The notes beneath the pieces were generated by a model. It searched no databases. It was not told where the DNA came from and saw nothing but the letters and a program-made list of their open reading frames with translations. 64,000 nt of DNA from Methanobacteriota archaeon (GTDB taxonomy: Archaea > JAADCQ01 > Methanopyri > Methanopyrales > Methanopyraceae), in contig JAMOPO010000057.1 of assembly GCA_027064425.1 (NCBI GenBank), positions 1 through 64,000 on the forward strand. Direction: 5' to 3'. A program made the position numbers and the translations under genes. Position 1 is the stretch's first letter; each line of letters starts with the position of its first letter. Of the stretch, positions 34,550 through 43,263 are shown piece after piece.

Positions 34550-35856
34550 GCTATCAGCCCCGCCAGTGGTGATAGCGCAGTCTTTACGGCTTTTCCGACC
34601 AGGAGGAGGCCGAGCCCGACCCCGAGCGCCATCGACACCAGGTTCCACGGCTCGGGCAGCTCAGGGAGCCACCCACCGAGCCACCCGCCCGACTGCCGCT
34701 GCGCCTCGCCCGCGGTGACGTCGGAGATGCGGACCGGGATCTTCCGGTACCCTTCCAGGTACTCGGTGTACAGCCGCTTGACCTCCTCGTACTCCGGGAG
34801 CAGCTCCTCGCGGACCAGCCTGGCCGCCCTCCTCGTCTGACCGCCCTCCAGCAGTGCCGCGACCCGCTCGCACTCGCCGGACATCTCCCGGAGCAGCGAG
34901 GAGATCCGGCTCGCCAGCCCGGCCAGGTGGCGCAGCAGGTCCGCGTAGTCGGGGTGCCTCCCGGCCGACTCCTCCAGGTACCGCGCCGTCCGGCTCCAGA
35001 CCTCGGCCGCCATCGCGTACCAGTGGGCGAGCTTCCGGTAGCCCTCCGGCGTGGGCGGCACGCGGCCTCCCTCGAGCGCGTACATGTACAGCGCCTCGAG
35101 CAGGGCCTTGTCGAGCTCCGTGCGGTAATTGTCGTAGTTCGGCGGCATCTCCTGGCCGACGAAGTAGTACCCGTTCTCGAAGGTGACCGCCGGGATGCCG
35201 GCTCTGGCCACGGGCGCGGTGACCCACGGTGGTGACGTGCCCGTCTGCCGCGGGTCCACGCGGGCGCCGATCACGCCCGCCAGGGCCTCACAGATCTCCA
35301 GAGCCTTGCGGTACGAGGTGGGGTTGTCGTTCCCGTGGACGGGGCCGGCCGGGATCAGGATGAACTCTGAGACGCCCCACCAGGGCCGGTGCGCGTGCAC
35401 GTCGATGAACAGCTCCGGCCGCCCGGTGATCCCGACGCCCACCTTGCGGCCGAGCTCCTCGGGGTTCAGCACGTAGTGGAGCACGTGGTGGTAGAACGTC
35501 AGCTGGCCCAGGTCGCGGGAGACCTGGTAATCTCGCCGCCGGTCGCCGGTCGTGTAGTACTCCTTCGGTATCCTGATCCATGAGACGACGAGCGTGCCCT
35601 TGAACTCGCCGGAGTACCTCACGAACCACTGCACGGCGTTGAACATGCACTGGTGGGCCTGGTGCTCGAGCGGGTGGACGCCCAGGGAGATCCAGACGAA
35701 GTGCCCGCTCCCGTTCTTCCACACGTAGTACTCGACGGGGACGCGGTAGGTCACGCCGTTCAGCGTGACCTGGTAGACCTCCTTAAGGTGCCCGTACTCC
35801 AGCGCGGTTGCTCCCGCTGGAATCAGGGTGATCGCGAGGAGGAGCGTGGGTAGCAT
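34498..35856 (-). CDS. Secreted M14-like zinc peptidase with C-terminal anchor
   Basis: 452 residues from ATG 35856 (MLPTLLLAITLIPAGATA signal peptide); sequence upstream of it is not coding-like. Residues about 60-330 carry a His-x-x-Glu pair in SLGVHPLEHQAHQCMFNAVQ, a later His in ELFIDVHAHRPWWG and a Glu in AVTFENGYYFVGQ, the order of ligands and general base in M14 carboxypeptidase-like zinc enzymes. A helical region (residues 300-400) precedes a membrane anchor (LVSMALGVGLGLLLVGKAV). M14-like enzymes trim peptides or wall cross-links, so pseudomurein remodelling is a reasonable inference. The last 52 bases overlap the Gly-rich protein gene. Confidence 0.6.
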   Translation of the reverse strand: MLPTLLLAITLIPAGATALEYGHLKEVYQVTLNGVTYRVPVEYYVWKNGSGHFVWISLGVHPLEHQAHQCMFNAVQWFVRYSGEFKGTLVVSWIRIPKEYYTTGDRRRDYQVSRDLGQLTFYHHVLHYVLNPEELGRKVGVGITGRPELFIDVHAHRPWWGVSEFILIPAGPVHGNDNPTSYRKALEICEALAGVIGARVDPRQTGTSPPWVTAPVARAGIPAVTFENGYYFVGQEMPPNYDNYRTELDKALLEALYMYALEGGRVPPTPEGYRKLAHWYAMAAEVWSRTARYLEESAGRHPDYADLLRHLAGLASRISSLLREMSGECERVAALLEGGQTRRAARLVREELLPEYEEVKRLYTEYLEGYRKIPVRISDVTAGEAQRQSGGWLGGWLPELPEPWNLVSMALGVGLGLLLVGKAVKTALSPLAGLIACAVPLLRRSSRSSSRR

Positions 35857-36047
35857 CCGCGGTCCCCCGGGCGCGGTGAGGGAGGAAAGTAATGTACCCG
35901 GCGGCCAGGTCGCCCGGTCACGGAACGGCGTCACGGCCTACTCCCGGGCGTGACGGGTGGCTGTACCGGGAGCGTGACAGCGGGGTTCATCGCGCGGTGA
36001 ACACCGCCTCACCCCGCCGGGGGCCCCGACCGGCCGGAGCCTCGCCT

Positions 36048-36056
36048 TCTATAACT
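36048..36056 (+). promoter_or_regulatory. TATA box of ahcY
   Basis: TTCTATAAC stands out in a GC-rich 218-base spacer (35857-36074) with no other gene or feature. The expected transcription start, about 26 bases downstream, falls at the GTG codons near 36075-36084, so the mRNA may have almost no leader. Confidence 0.55.
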
Positions 36057-36074
36057 TCTCGGGGGTGCACGTGC

Positions 36075-37349
36075 GTGGTCGTGGTGAAGGAGGGTGAGTA
36101 CGCGATCCGGGACCCCTCCCTGGCGCCCAAGGGTCGGGACATGATCGAGTGGGCCCGCGACCACATGCCCGTGCTGCAGCTCATCCGGGAGCGGTTTGAG
36201 GAGGAGCGGCCGCTGGAGGGCGTCACGATCGGGATGACCCTGCACCTGGAGGCGAAGACGGCGGTCCTCGTGGAGACGCTGATGGCGGGCGGCGCGGAGG
36301 TGGCGATCACGGGCTGCAACCCGCTGTCGACGAAGGACGAGGTGGCGGCGGCGCTGGTGGAGGAAGGCGTGCACGTGTACGCGTGGCGCGGTGAGACTCG
36401 GGAGGAGTACTACGAGAACATCGACCGGGTGCTGAGCCACGAGCCGGACATCGTCGTGGACGATGGGGCGGACTGCATCACGCGGTTGCACCTGAAGTTC
36501 CCGGAGCTGGCCGAGGAGGTCATCGGCGGGACGGAGGAGACGACGACCGGCGTGCAGCGGCTCCGGGCCATGCACCGGGACGGGGAGCTGAAGTTCCCGG
36601 TGATCGCGGTGAACGACGCGAAGACGAAGTACCTCATGGACAACCGGTACGGGACGGGCCAGAGCGCGCTGGACGGGCTGATGCGGGCGACGAACGTGCT
36701 GATCGCCGGGAAGACCGTGGTCGTGGCGGGCTACGGCTGGTGCGGTCGGGGCATCGCGCGGCGGGCGCGGGGCCTGGGCGCGGACGTGATCGTGGTGGAG
36801 GTGGACCCGATCAAGGCGATGGAGGCCGTGTTCGACGGGTTCCGGGTCATGCCGATGGACAAGGCGGCGGAGGAGGGTGACATCTTCATCACGGCGACCG
36901 GCAACCGGGACGTGATCCGCGGCGAGCACATCGAGAAGATGAAGGACGGGGCCATCCTCGCCAACGCCGGCCACTTCGACGTGGAGATTGACAAGGAGTA
37001 CCTGGAGGAGAACTGCGAGGAGAAGATCGAGCGGCGCGGGGGCCTGGTCACGGAGTACCGCATGCCGGACGGGCGTCGGATCTACCTCGTCGCGGAGGGC
37101 CGGCTCGTGAACCTCGCGGCGGGCGAGGGGCACCCCATCGAGATCATGGACATCAGCTTCGCCCTGCAGGCGCTCTCGATCGAGCGGCTCGTGCAGGAGG
37201 GCGAGTCGATGGAGCCCGGCGTGTACGACGTCCCGTCCGAGATCGACCGGAAGGTCGCCGAGCTGAAGCTCGAGTCGATGGGCGTCGAGCTCGAGGAGCT
37301 CACGCCGGAGCAAAAGGAGTACCTGAGGAGCTGGAAGGAGGGCACGTGA
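36075..37349 (+). CDS. ahcY: S-adenosylhomocysteine hydrolase (or S-inosylhomocysteine hydrolase)
   Basis: 424 residues from GTG 36075, eight bases after GGGGGTG; GTG codons at 36081 and 36084 are alternatives. It removes the methylation product adenosylhomocysteine. Key segments: [81 protein letters not shown] and the NAD-binding [20 protein letters not shown]. In some methanogens the homologue acts on S-inosylhomocysteine made by a DadD-type deaminase; since dadD/mtaD is only 3 kb away, that specificity is plausible here. The C-terminal residues lack the Tyr of the canonical KxxxY end. Confidence 0.92.
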   Translation: MVVVKEGEYAIRDPSLAPKGRDMIEWARDHMPVLQLIRERFEEERPLEGVTIGMTLHLEAKTAVLVETLMAGGAEVAITGCNPLSTKDEVAAALVEEGVHVYAWRGETREEYYENIDRVLSHEPDIVVDDGADCITRLHLKFPELAEEVIGGTEETTTGVQRLRAMHRDGELKFPVIAVNDAKTKYLMDNRYGTGQSALDGLMRATNVLIAGKTVVVAGYGWCGRGIARRARGLGADVIVVEVDPIKAMEAVFDGFRVMPMDKAAEEGDIFITATGNRDVIRGEHIEKMKDGAILANAGHFDVEIDKEYLEENCEEKIERRGGLVTEYRMPDGRRIYLVAEGRLVNLAAGEGHPIEIMDISFALQALSIERLVQEGESMEPGVYDVPSEIDRKVAELKLESMGVELEELTPEQKEYLRSWKEGT

Positions 37350-37356
37350 TCCGACC

Positions 37357-38334
37357 ATGCGCGTGTTCCTGCCCGAGCCGGACGAGCGGGCCCGCCGCCT
37401 CGCCGAGGAGTACGGCCTGCGCCCCTACATGGTCGCCCGGTACCTCGAGTTCCTGGGCCGCCGAGAGACGCGCGAGATGCTCGAAAGCATCGACGACATC
37501 CGCCCCGCCATTCGCACCAACACCCTCCTCGTTGAGCCCGAGGACCTGCGGCGCCTGCTCGAGGAGGAGCGCGGCTTCAAGCTCAAGCGCTGCCCCGAGC
37601 CCATCGACGAGGGCTTCTGGGTGGTCGAGGACCCGCCCATCTCCCTGGGCGCCACCCTCGAGTACATGCTCGGGTACTACATGCCCCAAGACGCGGCCTC
37701 GATGGTGCCACCCGTCGTCCTCAACCCGCAGCCCGGGGAGCGCGTGCTCGACGCGTGCGCGGCCCCCGGTGGCAAGACCACGCACCTCGCCCAGCTCATG
37801 CGTAACGAGGGCACGCTGATCGCCATCGACGTGGACCCCGACCGGGTCCGCAAGCTCAAGAGCAACCTGCACCGGTGCCACGTGGCGAACTGCCTCGCCC
37901 TCCGCATGAACGCCCTGGACCTCCCGCAGACCAACTGGGAGTTCGACCGCATCCTCCTCGACGTCCCCTGCACCAGCGAGGGGGCCATGCACAAGGACCC
38001 CAGCCGGAAGCGCAGCCGCGATCCCGAGGACATCGAGCACTGCGCCCGCCTTCAGCGCCGGCTCCTCCGCGCCGCCGTCGAGGTGCTCAAGCCGGGCGGC
38101 GTCCTCGTCTACTCCACCTGCACGTTCTCCCCGGAGGAGAACGAGCTCAACGTGCAGTACGCGGTCGAGGAGCTGGGCCTGGAGCCCGAGCCCGTGGACA
38201 TCGACTGGGTCGAGCCCGGGCTCAAGGTGCCAGGCGTGGACCGGGAGGTGCGGCGCGCCTGCGCCCGGCTCTACCCGCACCGGCACGGGATGGAGCTGTT
38301 CTTCGTCGCCAAACTCCGCAAACCCCTCGGCTAA
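37357..38334 (+). CDS. NSUN/NOL1-type RNA cytosine-5 methyltransferase
   Basis: 325 residues from ATG 37357, seven bases after ahcY. The family makes m5C in tRNA or rRNA. DACAAPGGKTTHLAQLM is the SAM loop (near 132-148), RILLDVPCTSEGAMHKDP holds one active-site Cys and VLVYSTCTFSPEENELNV the catalytic nucleophile Cys, both needed for m5C formation. The N-terminal RAIRTNTLL-type segment (DIRPAIRTNTLLVEPEDL) is the usual RNA-recognition start. No PUA domain is attached. Placement after ahcY, which clears its by-product, is sensible. Confidence 0.9.
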   Translation: MRVFLPEPDERARRLAEEYGLRPYMVARYLEFLGRRETREMLESIDDIRPAIRTNTLLVEPEDLRRLLEEERGFKLKRCPEPIDEGFWVVEDPPISLGATLEYMLGYYMPQDAASMVPPVVLNPQPGERVLDACAAPGGKTTHLAQLMRNEGTLIAIDVDPDRVRKLKSNLHRCHVANCLALRMNALDLPQTNWEFDRILLDVPCTSEGAMHKDPSRKRSRDPEDIEHCARLQRRLLRAAVEVLKPGGVLVYSTCTFSPEENELNVQYAVEELGLEPEPVDIDWVEPGLKVPGVDREVRRACARLYPHRHGMELFFVAKLRKPLG

Positions 38335-38343
38335 GGCCCCATC

Positions 38344-38358
38344 GATCATTACATGATC
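38344..38358. repeat. Inverted repeat GATCAT-TAC-ATGATC
   Basis: Six-base arms around TAC lie ten bases after the m5C methyltransferase stop and 30 bases before the next gene. It is short and A/T-rich for this genome. It may be an operator or a weak 3' hairpin. Confidence 0.4.
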
Positions 38359-38389
38359 ACCAAGGGATTCCCTCGTCATCGGGGCCCCG

Positions 38390-38830
38390 TTGGACCCGAC
38401 GCTCGACTTCGAGATCACCCTCACCGAGCTGGACGTGCCCGGTCCGGTGCGGCAGGACGCGGTGGGACTCCTCAGGTGCGTGCTCGACGCCCTCGAGGGC
38501 GCCGACGCCCACATCACCGCCAAGCATCGCCGCGAGGCCCGGGCCGTGGTCGAGGCCGAGGACGTGCGAGCCAGCGTGATCGTCGAGCTGGGATCCAGGC
38601 GCCCGAGGCTCTCCGCCACGGTGGACGACCCGAGGTTCCCGGAGGACGTGCTCGTCCGCGCGTCCGAGACCGGGGTCCGCTCCTTCTCGTTCGACGTCCA
38701 GGGGGAGTCGCTGCGCCTTCAAGGACGGTTCGACGTCGGGTACGTGCAGGTCGAGGTCGTGGGCGGTGAGCTGGGTCGGGAGCTGCTGGACCGGCTGCGG
38801 GAGCGGGGGCTGCACGTCGTCGAGGTCTAG
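38390..38830 (+). CDS. Unknown acidic protein
   Basis: 146 residues from TTG 38390. Alternating strands and helices (LDFEITLTELDVPGPVRQDA, ADAHITAKHRREARAVVEAE, DVRASVIVELGSR) suggest a small alpha/beta fold, with HITAKHRREARAVVEAE resembling a phosphate-binding basic helix. An ATG at 38353 opens a different frame without protein-like sequence, so TTG is preferred. One Cys, no membrane segment. It follows the m5C methyltransferase and may be part of that operon. I do not recognise a family. Confidence 0.6.
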   Translation: MDPTLDFEITLTELDVPGPVRQDAVGLLRCVLDALEGADAHITAKHRREARAVVEAEDVRASVIVELGSRRPRLSATVDDPRFPEDVLVRASETGVRSFSFDVQGESLRLQGRFDVGYVQVEVVGGELGRELLDRLRERGLHVVEV

Positions 38831-38889
38831 GCGTCGGCAAAGGGGGAGCTCCTCATCCCGGCGTCGGCCATGCGGAGACCTCCTCATCC
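38830..38889. repeat. Two imperfect tandem copies of a 30-bp unit
   Basis: Each unit begins GGCGTCGG and ends with CTCCTCATCC (38830-38859 and 38860-38889), with about eight differences in the middle. A third partial match, GGCCGCGAGCTCCTCA, follows. The repeat fills the gap between two convergent genes and includes the stop of the MurG-like gene. Similar CTCCTCATCCCG occurs near 61843. Confidence 0.5.
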
Positions 38890-39951
38890 GGCCGCGAGCT
38901 CCTCACAGAGGGTAACGAACCTTTCGCGGGCGTTCCCACCGAACAGCTCCCGTCCCCGCTCGCCCATCTCCCGCAGCCGGTCCTCACCGGCCTCCATGGC
39001 CTCGCTGACCGCCCGCACGACGCTCTCCTCGTCCGCCGCGTCCTCCGCCGCGAAGGCCACCCCCAACCGCTCGAGCTTCTTCGCCGTCACGTACTGGTGG
39101 TCCCGCAGGACGTCCCGGCGCGGCAGGACGACCACCGGCTTCCCGAGGGCGGCCGCCTCGACCGGCGTGGCCCCGCCCAGGCACACGATCAGCCGGGCCG
39201 CCTTGAGCAGGGCGGGGAAGTCGTGGAAGAACCGGCGCGCGACCACCCGCCGGCAGCCGCCCTCGAGCCTCCGTTCCAGTCGCTCCGGGTCCATGGCCCG
39301 GCCCGTGTTCACCACCACGTCCCAGCCCTCGAGGAGCCCCCGCTCGGCGCAGGCGACCAGCGCGCGCAGCGCGGGCTCGTACCCGCCGGAGCCGGTCGTC
39401 CACACCAGGACGCGCTCCCCGAGGTCGTACTTGGAGCGGGCCTCCTCCGGGTCCGCCTCGTCGAAGGCCCGCGGGAGCACGATCCCCACGCTCACGGCCC
39501 GATCACCGTAGTACTCCTTCATGTCCCGGTCCCACACGCCGACGAGGTCCGCGCAGTACTTGGCGACGCGGCCGGAGACCGAGACGACGTCCGTGGGCTC
39601 GTAGTGGGCGACGGGCAGGCCGCGGAGCTTGCCGACGATCATGGGTCCGATGGCCACGCCGGCCCCGGTGGAGAGGACGAGGTCGGGGTCCACCTCGGCC
39701 AGCGCTCGCCGGGCGCGCAGGAGATTGCGCAGACCCCCAAGAGCCGCGCGCCAGACCGGGTCCCCCACGCGGCGCGGTCTCGGCAGGCCGATGCGCTCCT
39801 TGAAGCCGGCGCGGTCCAGCCGCTCCCGGGCCTGCTCGGAGTCCTCGTTCACGGCGAAGACCACCTCGTGACCCCGGTCCTCGAGCTCCTCGGCGAGGGC
39901 CACGGCCCGAGTCAGGTGACCCCCGTCCCCTGAAGCTATTAGCACGCGCAT
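38884..39951 (-). CDS. MurG-like glycosyltransferase
   Basis: 355 residues from ATG 39951, with GGGGGAGG about five bases upstream. The GT28/MurG-like fold is indicated by the N-terminal RVLIASGDGGHLTRAVALAE glycine loop and the C-terminal nucleotide-sugar motif LIVCLGGATPVEAAALGKPV followed by VVLPRRDVLRDHQYVTAKKL. LVLSTGAGVAIGPMIVGKL and VLVWTTGSGGYEPALRAL are also family-like. MurG adds GlcNAc to lipid-linked wall precursors; in pseudomurein-bearing Methanopyrus the analogue could add an amino sugar to the lipid-bound unit. Substrate unproven. Confidence 0.75.
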   Translation of the reverse strand: MRVLIASGDGGHLTRAVALAEELEDRGHEVVFAVNEDSEQARERLDRAGFKERIGLPRPRRVGDPVWRAALGGLRNLLRARRALAEVDPDLVLSTGAGVAIGPMIVGKLRGLPVAHYEPTDVVSVSGRVAKYCADLVGVWDRDMKEYYGDRAVSVGIVLPRAFDEADPEEARSKYDLGERVLVWTTGSGGYEPALRALVACAERGLLEGWDVVVNTGRAMDPERLERRLEGGCRRVVARRFFHDFPALLKAARLIVCLGGATPVEAAALGKPVVVLPRRDVLRDHQYVTAKKLERLGVAFAAEDAADEESVVRAVSEAMEAGEDRLREMGERGRELFGGNARERFVTLCEELAAG

Positions 39952-39976
39952 CGCCGGCCTCCCCCGGGGAGCCGGG

Positions 39977-41185
39977 TTGAGCGTCGAGGTGGGGATCGTC
40001 GGGAAGCCGAACGTGGGGAAGAGCACGTTCTTCGCGGCCGCGACCCTCTCCACGGTGGAGACGGGCGACTACCCGTTCACCACGGTCGACCCCAATAAGG
40101 GCGTGGCGCACGTCGTCTCGGAGTGCCCGTGCCGGGAGTTCGGGGTGGAGTGTGACCCCCGGAACTCCGAGTGCGTGGAGGGGAAGCGGTTCGTCCCGGT
40201 GGAGCTGATCGACGTGGCGGGTCTGGTTCCGGGGGCCCACGAGGGCCGCGGGCTCGGCAATCAGTTCCTGGACGACCTCCGGCAGGCGACGGTGCTGATC
40301 CACGTGGTGGACGCGGCGGGGGCGACGGACGAGGAGGGGCAGCCGTGCGAGCCGTGCTCGCGGGACCCGGTCGAGGACGTGCGGTTCCTGGAGCGCGAGC
40401 TGGACGAGTGGATCGCGGGCATCCTGTCGAGGGACTGGGATCGGACGGTGAAGCGGGCGAGCCTGGAGAAGAAGCCGGCGGCTGAGGTGCTGCGGGAGCG
40501 GCTGGCTGGCATCGGGGTGTCGATGGAGGACGTGGAGAGGGCGCTGGACGAGGCGGAGGTGCCGGACGATCTCGAGGAGTGGTCGGAGGAGGACCTGCGC
40601 CGGTTCGCCCGGGAGATCCGGAGGGTGAACAAGCCGGCGGTGATCGCGGCGAACAAGGCGGACATCGACTGCGCGGAGAAGTACATCAAGCGGCTGAGAA
40701 GGGAGGTCGAGTACCCGGTCGTGCCGACGTGCGCGGAGGCCGAGCTGGCCCTGCGCCGGGCGGCGGAGCAGGGGCTCATCCGCTACCTGCCGGGGGAGGG
40801 CGACTTCGAGGTCCTGAAGGAGGACGAGCTCAGCGACGAGCAGCACGAGGCGCTGGAGTTCATCCGGGAGAAGGTGCTGAAGCGGTGGGGGTCGACGGGC
40901 GTCCAGGAGGCGATCAACAGGGCCGTTTTCGACGTGGCCGGGATGATCCTGGTTTACCCGGTCGAGAACGAGAACAAGCTGACGGACTCGGAGGGGAACG
41001 TGCTCCCGGACGCGTTCCTAGTGAGGGAGGGGACGACGGTCCGGGAGCTGGCCTACAAGATCCACACGGAGATCGGAGAGAGTTTTAATAGAGCGGTGAT
41101 CGTGAGGCCAGACGGGTCCCAGGAGGTCGTGGGTGAGGATTACGAGCTCGAGCACGGTGACGTGGTCAAGATCCAGACCTCTTAG
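39977..41185 (+). CDS. ychF: YchF/OLA1-type P-loop NTPase with TGS domain
   Basis: 402 residues from TTG 39977. [20 protein letters not shown] is the P-loop; [15 protein letters not shown] switch [21 protein letters not shown] with DVAG switch [10 protein letters not shown] replaces NKxD, the altered base-specificity motif that makes YchF prefer ATP. The TGS domain at the C-terminus is seen in [20 protein letters not shown] and [12 protein letters not shown]. The archaeal branch has a Cys-rich insert, here [17 protein letters not shown] (about 50-66), probably zinc-binding. YchF proteins associate with ribosomes and are redox-regulated in bacteria. Confidence 0.93.
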   Translation: MSVEVGIVGKPNVGKSTFFAAATLSTVETGDYPFTTVDPNKGVAHVVSECPCREFGVECDPRNSECVEGKRFVPVELIDVAGLVPGAHEGRGLGNQFLDDLRQATVLIHVVDAAGATDEEGQPCEPCSRDPVEDVRFLERELDEWIAGILSRDWDRTVKRASLEKKPAAEVLRERLAGIGVSMEDVERALDEAEVPDDLEEWSEEDLRRFAREIRRVNKPAVIAANKADIDCAEKYIKRLRREVEYPVVPTCAEAELALRRAAEQGLIRYLPGEGDFEVLKEDELSDEQHEALEFIREKVLKRWGSTGVQEAINRAVFDVAGMILVYPVENENKLTDSEGNVLPDAFLVREGTTVRELAYKIHTEIGESFNRAVIVRPDGSQEVVGEDYELEHGDVVKIQTS

Positions 41186-41203
41186 GTTCGGGGGTGACCC
41201 CCG

Positions 41204-41677
41204 CTGGTCCCCGCCCTGCTCCTGGCCCTGTGCCTGATCGTGGGCGTCGTCGGCCCCGCCGCGTGCGCGGAGGTGAAGCCCGAGCTGCAGCGGGATCAGG
41301 AGCGCGCACTAGCGCAGTCGTCGGAGGAGCAGGTAAACACCCCGCCCAACGAGGCCGTGAAGCCGATGGTTCCAGAGTCGGGCTCGAAGGTGGAGGAGTC
41401 GGTGGCACCGAGCAGCAGGGAGGAGGCCCCGGAGGAGAAGGTCGTGCGGGCCTCGGAGAGGTCGGGTCCGGTCAGGGAGAAGAAGTCTGAGAGCGCGGGC
41501 GGCGGGCGAGTCGCCGAGAACCTGAAGACGAGGCTCCGTCAGCCGGACGTGGCGGAGAGGAACAACGTGAGCGCGCAGCTGCTGGTGGGTGCCCTGATCG
41601 CGGCCCTGGTGGGCGCTTACAGCATCGCGAGCCGGAAAAAGGGTGAGGGAGGCGTGGCGAAGGTCCCAGCGGCCTAG
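41204..41677 (+). CDS. Secreted membrane-anchored protein with apparent CTG start
   Basis: An in-frame stop at 41195 bounds the frame. CTG 41204, six bases after GGGGGTGA, is the only start that gives a full signal peptide (LVPALLLALCLIVGVVGPAA); the first standard start, GTG 41240, lacks a ribosome-binding site and cuts the hydrophobic core. After cleavage near ACA-E, about 90 residues of charged, disordered sequence rich in Glu, Ser and Lys follow, then a C-terminal membrane helix (AQLLVGALIAALVGAYSIAS) and a basic tail. A frameshift from GTG 41194 is the alternative. Function unknown; it lies 18 bases after ychF. Confidence 0.6.
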   Translation: MVPALLLALCLIVGVVGPAACAEVKPELQRDQERALAQSSEEQVNTPPNEAVKPMVPESGSKVEESVAPSSREEAPEEKVVRASERSGPVREKKSESAGGGRVAENLKTRLRQPDVAERNNVSAQLLVGALIAALVGAYSIASRKKGEGGVAKVPAA

Positions 41678-41687
41678 TCGGACCCGC

Positions 41688-41951
41688 CTAGTCGGACTCG
41701 GACTGCATGATCTCGTCCGCCGCCTTAATCGCCGCCTCCGCGGCCTTCTCCACCGCCTCCTCGATCTCCTCGTCGGACAGCTCGCTCAGAGGGTGGACGG
41801 TGACCTCGACGCGAACGTCCACGTCGTCCCCGTCAACGACCACTCGAACGTCCACGTCCTCCAGGTCACGCTTGGGAATCCGGCGGTAAAGCTCCCTCAA
41901 CGCCACCTCCTGGATTTTTTCCACCTCCTCCACACTCAGCTCCCGGGGCAT
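41688..41951 (-). CDS. DUF3194 family protein
   Basis: 87 residues from ATG 41951. The family occurs in archaea directly after the prefoldin beta gene, as here (seven-base gap), and has no known function. Visible pattern: an N-terminal helix with LSVEEVEKIQEVALRELYRR, strands DVDVRVVVDGDDVDVRVEVT, then a long C-terminal helix EEIEEAVEKAAEAAIKAADE. Strongly acidic. It is the last gene of the superoperon; no hairpin was seen after it. Confidence 0.8.
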   Translation of the reverse strand: MPRELSVEEVEKIQEVALRELYRRIPKRDLEDVDVRVVVDGDDVDVRVEVTVHPLSELSDEEIEEAVEKAAEAAIKAADEIMQSESD

Positions 41952-41958
41952 CGGTACG

Positions 41959-42336
41959 CTAGGCGGCCCCTCCACCTCCTCCAGCCTGCTGCTGTTGCTG
42001 CTGCAGGACCTTCTGGAGGCGCTTCTGGAGGCTCTCGATCTGCTCCTGCACCCGCTTCTCCTGCTTCTCCAGCGTCTTGACTCGGAGCTCCAGCGTCTCC
42101 TTACGGTCCTCCAGCTCCTCCTTGACCTCGTCCTTATCCGCCTCGATGAGCAGACCGCCCACGGTCTTGTAGATCCGCGTCTCCTCCTCGATCTCCTCCA
42201 GCTCCTCGAGCGCGCGCTCGATCTCACGCAGCTGCATCTCGAGCTGCTGCTTCTGAGCGACGATCGAGCTCAACTGCTGCTGGAGCTGCTGAAGCTGAGC
42301 CACCTGCTGCTCAACGTTCTGCTGCTGTTGAGCCAT
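41959..42336 (-). CDS. pfdB: Prefoldin beta subunit
   Basis: 125 residues from ATG 42336. Prefoldin is a hexamer of two alpha and four beta subunits that holds unfolded proteins in long coiled coils for the thermosome. The sequence is a coiled coil on both sides of a central hairpin, KTVGGLLIEADKDEVKEELE, typical of beta subunits. It is Gln-rich at both ends (VEQQVAQLQQLQQQLSSIVA; a Gln run near the C-terminus followed by AGGGGGAA). The 5' end overlaps pcc1 by 26 bases. Confidence 0.92.
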   Translation of the reverse strand: MAQQQQNVEQQVAQLQQLQQQLSSIVAQKQQLEMQLREIERALEELEEIEEETRIYKTVGGLLIEADKDEVKEELEDRKETLELRVKTLEKQEKRVQEQIESLQKRLQKVLQQQQQQAGGGGGAA

Positions 42337-42625
42337 CCTCTCGCCCCCCTTCCAGGAGCTTGAGCACGTTTTCGGACACGGTAAGGAGCCGGAGCGTCCC
42401 GGTAACGGAGGCCCTCAAGGCCGGGATGTCCTCGGCCAGGATGGTTATTTGTATGTTATTACCCCGGCGCTCGGCCCGAACCTCGCTCCTCTTGGTCGGC
42501 ATCGCCTCGAGGTCCGGGAGGACGGCCTCGTAGACGACCCGAGCCGCCCGCTCCGACTCGAACTCCGCCTCGCACTCGAACTCGTGCAGGGGGCGACCCA
42601 CCGAGCCCATCCCCGACTCGAACAC
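42311..42625 (-). CDS. pcc1: KEOPS complex subunit Pcc1
   Basis: 104 residues from GTG 42625; ATG 42610 is an equally good start. Pcc1 is the dimerisation subunit of KEOPS, which makes t6A37 on ANN-decoding tRNAs. The pattern is FECEAEFESERAARVVYEAV, LPDLEAMPTKRSEVRAERR, then IQITILAEDIPALRASVTGT and LRLLTVSENVL, matching the family's beta-alpha-beta-beta-alpha fold. In archaeal genomes pcc1 often sits here between Brix and prefoldin beta. Both tRNAs in the window are substrates of t6A in principle. Confidence 0.85.
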   Translation of the reverse strand: MFESGMGSVGRPLHEFECEAEFESERAARVVYEAVLPDLEAMPTKRSEVRAERRGNNIQITILAEDIPALRASVTGTLRLLTVSENVLKLLEGGREDGSTAAER

Positions 42626-42675
42626 CGGGTTAAGCCTCGAATTAGATTGAGCCTCGAACTGGATCTCGACTCGGA

Positions 42676-43263
42676 TTAGATCTCGAACTTGCGGTCCCGG
42701 ATCTCGAACCGGCGGTAGAAGATGGAGGGGCCGACCTTCTCGGAGCCTCGGTAGAAGGTGATCGTGCCCAGGTGCGTAGGGTGGCTCTCGATCACCAGGA
42801 GCGCGTCAGCGAAGGCCTCGTCGAGCACGTCCTCAAGGGAGCCCGTGCGGGGAACGAACTCGACTCCGAGGAGGTCGGAGAGGGCCTCCGCCACCTTCAC
42901 GTGGCCGGAGACGGGGCGCTTGGACGTGGTGATCGCGAGCGTGCCCTCCACGTTGATGCGCTTCGCGTCGTGGTGCGAGAACTCGCGCTGGAGCTTAACG
43001 CCTCCCAGGGAGAAGTAGAGGCGCTCGCGCGGCGGGATCTCGGAGATGTCGATGACGGTGATCCGGGCGGGGTTACCCTTCGCCTCTGAGATGTACAGCA
43101 GGGTTTCCGCGTCGTTCTCCAGGGCCTCGAGCACGGTGTCTCGGAGGTTCTTGGTGCCCCGCTGGACGTAGACGGCCTCGGGGATGGCGCACTCGAGGTC
43201 GCGGCAGAGGGATCGCGTGCGGCGGGTGGGGCGCTGGGAGGTGGTGATGGCGACGACTTTCAA
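42676..43263 (-). CDS. Brix/Imp4-like ribosome-biogenesis protein
   Basis: 195 residues from TTG 43263, whose TTGA overlaps the rpoP stop; AGGAGG lies 11 bases before. The archaeal Brix domain is related to Imp4/Rpf1 and is thought to bind rRNA or snoRNA-like guides. Two Brix half-motifs are visible: VVAITTSQRPTRRTRSLCRD at the N-terminus and GTLAITTSKRPVSGHVKVAE in the middle. LLYISEAKGNPARITVIDI and VIESHPTHLGTITFYRGS are further core strands. Its place among ribosome and RNA-processing genes is standard for archaea. Confidence 0.85.
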   Translation of the reverse strand: MKVVAITTSQRPTRRTRSLCRDLECAIPEAVYVQRGTKNLRDTVLEALENDAETLLYISEAKGNPARITVIDISEIPPRERLYFSLGGVKLQREFSHHDAKRINVEGTLAITTSKRPVSGHVKVAEALSDLLGVEFVPRTGSLEDVLDEAFADALLVIESHPTHLGTITFYRGSEKVGPSIFYRRFEIRDRKFEI

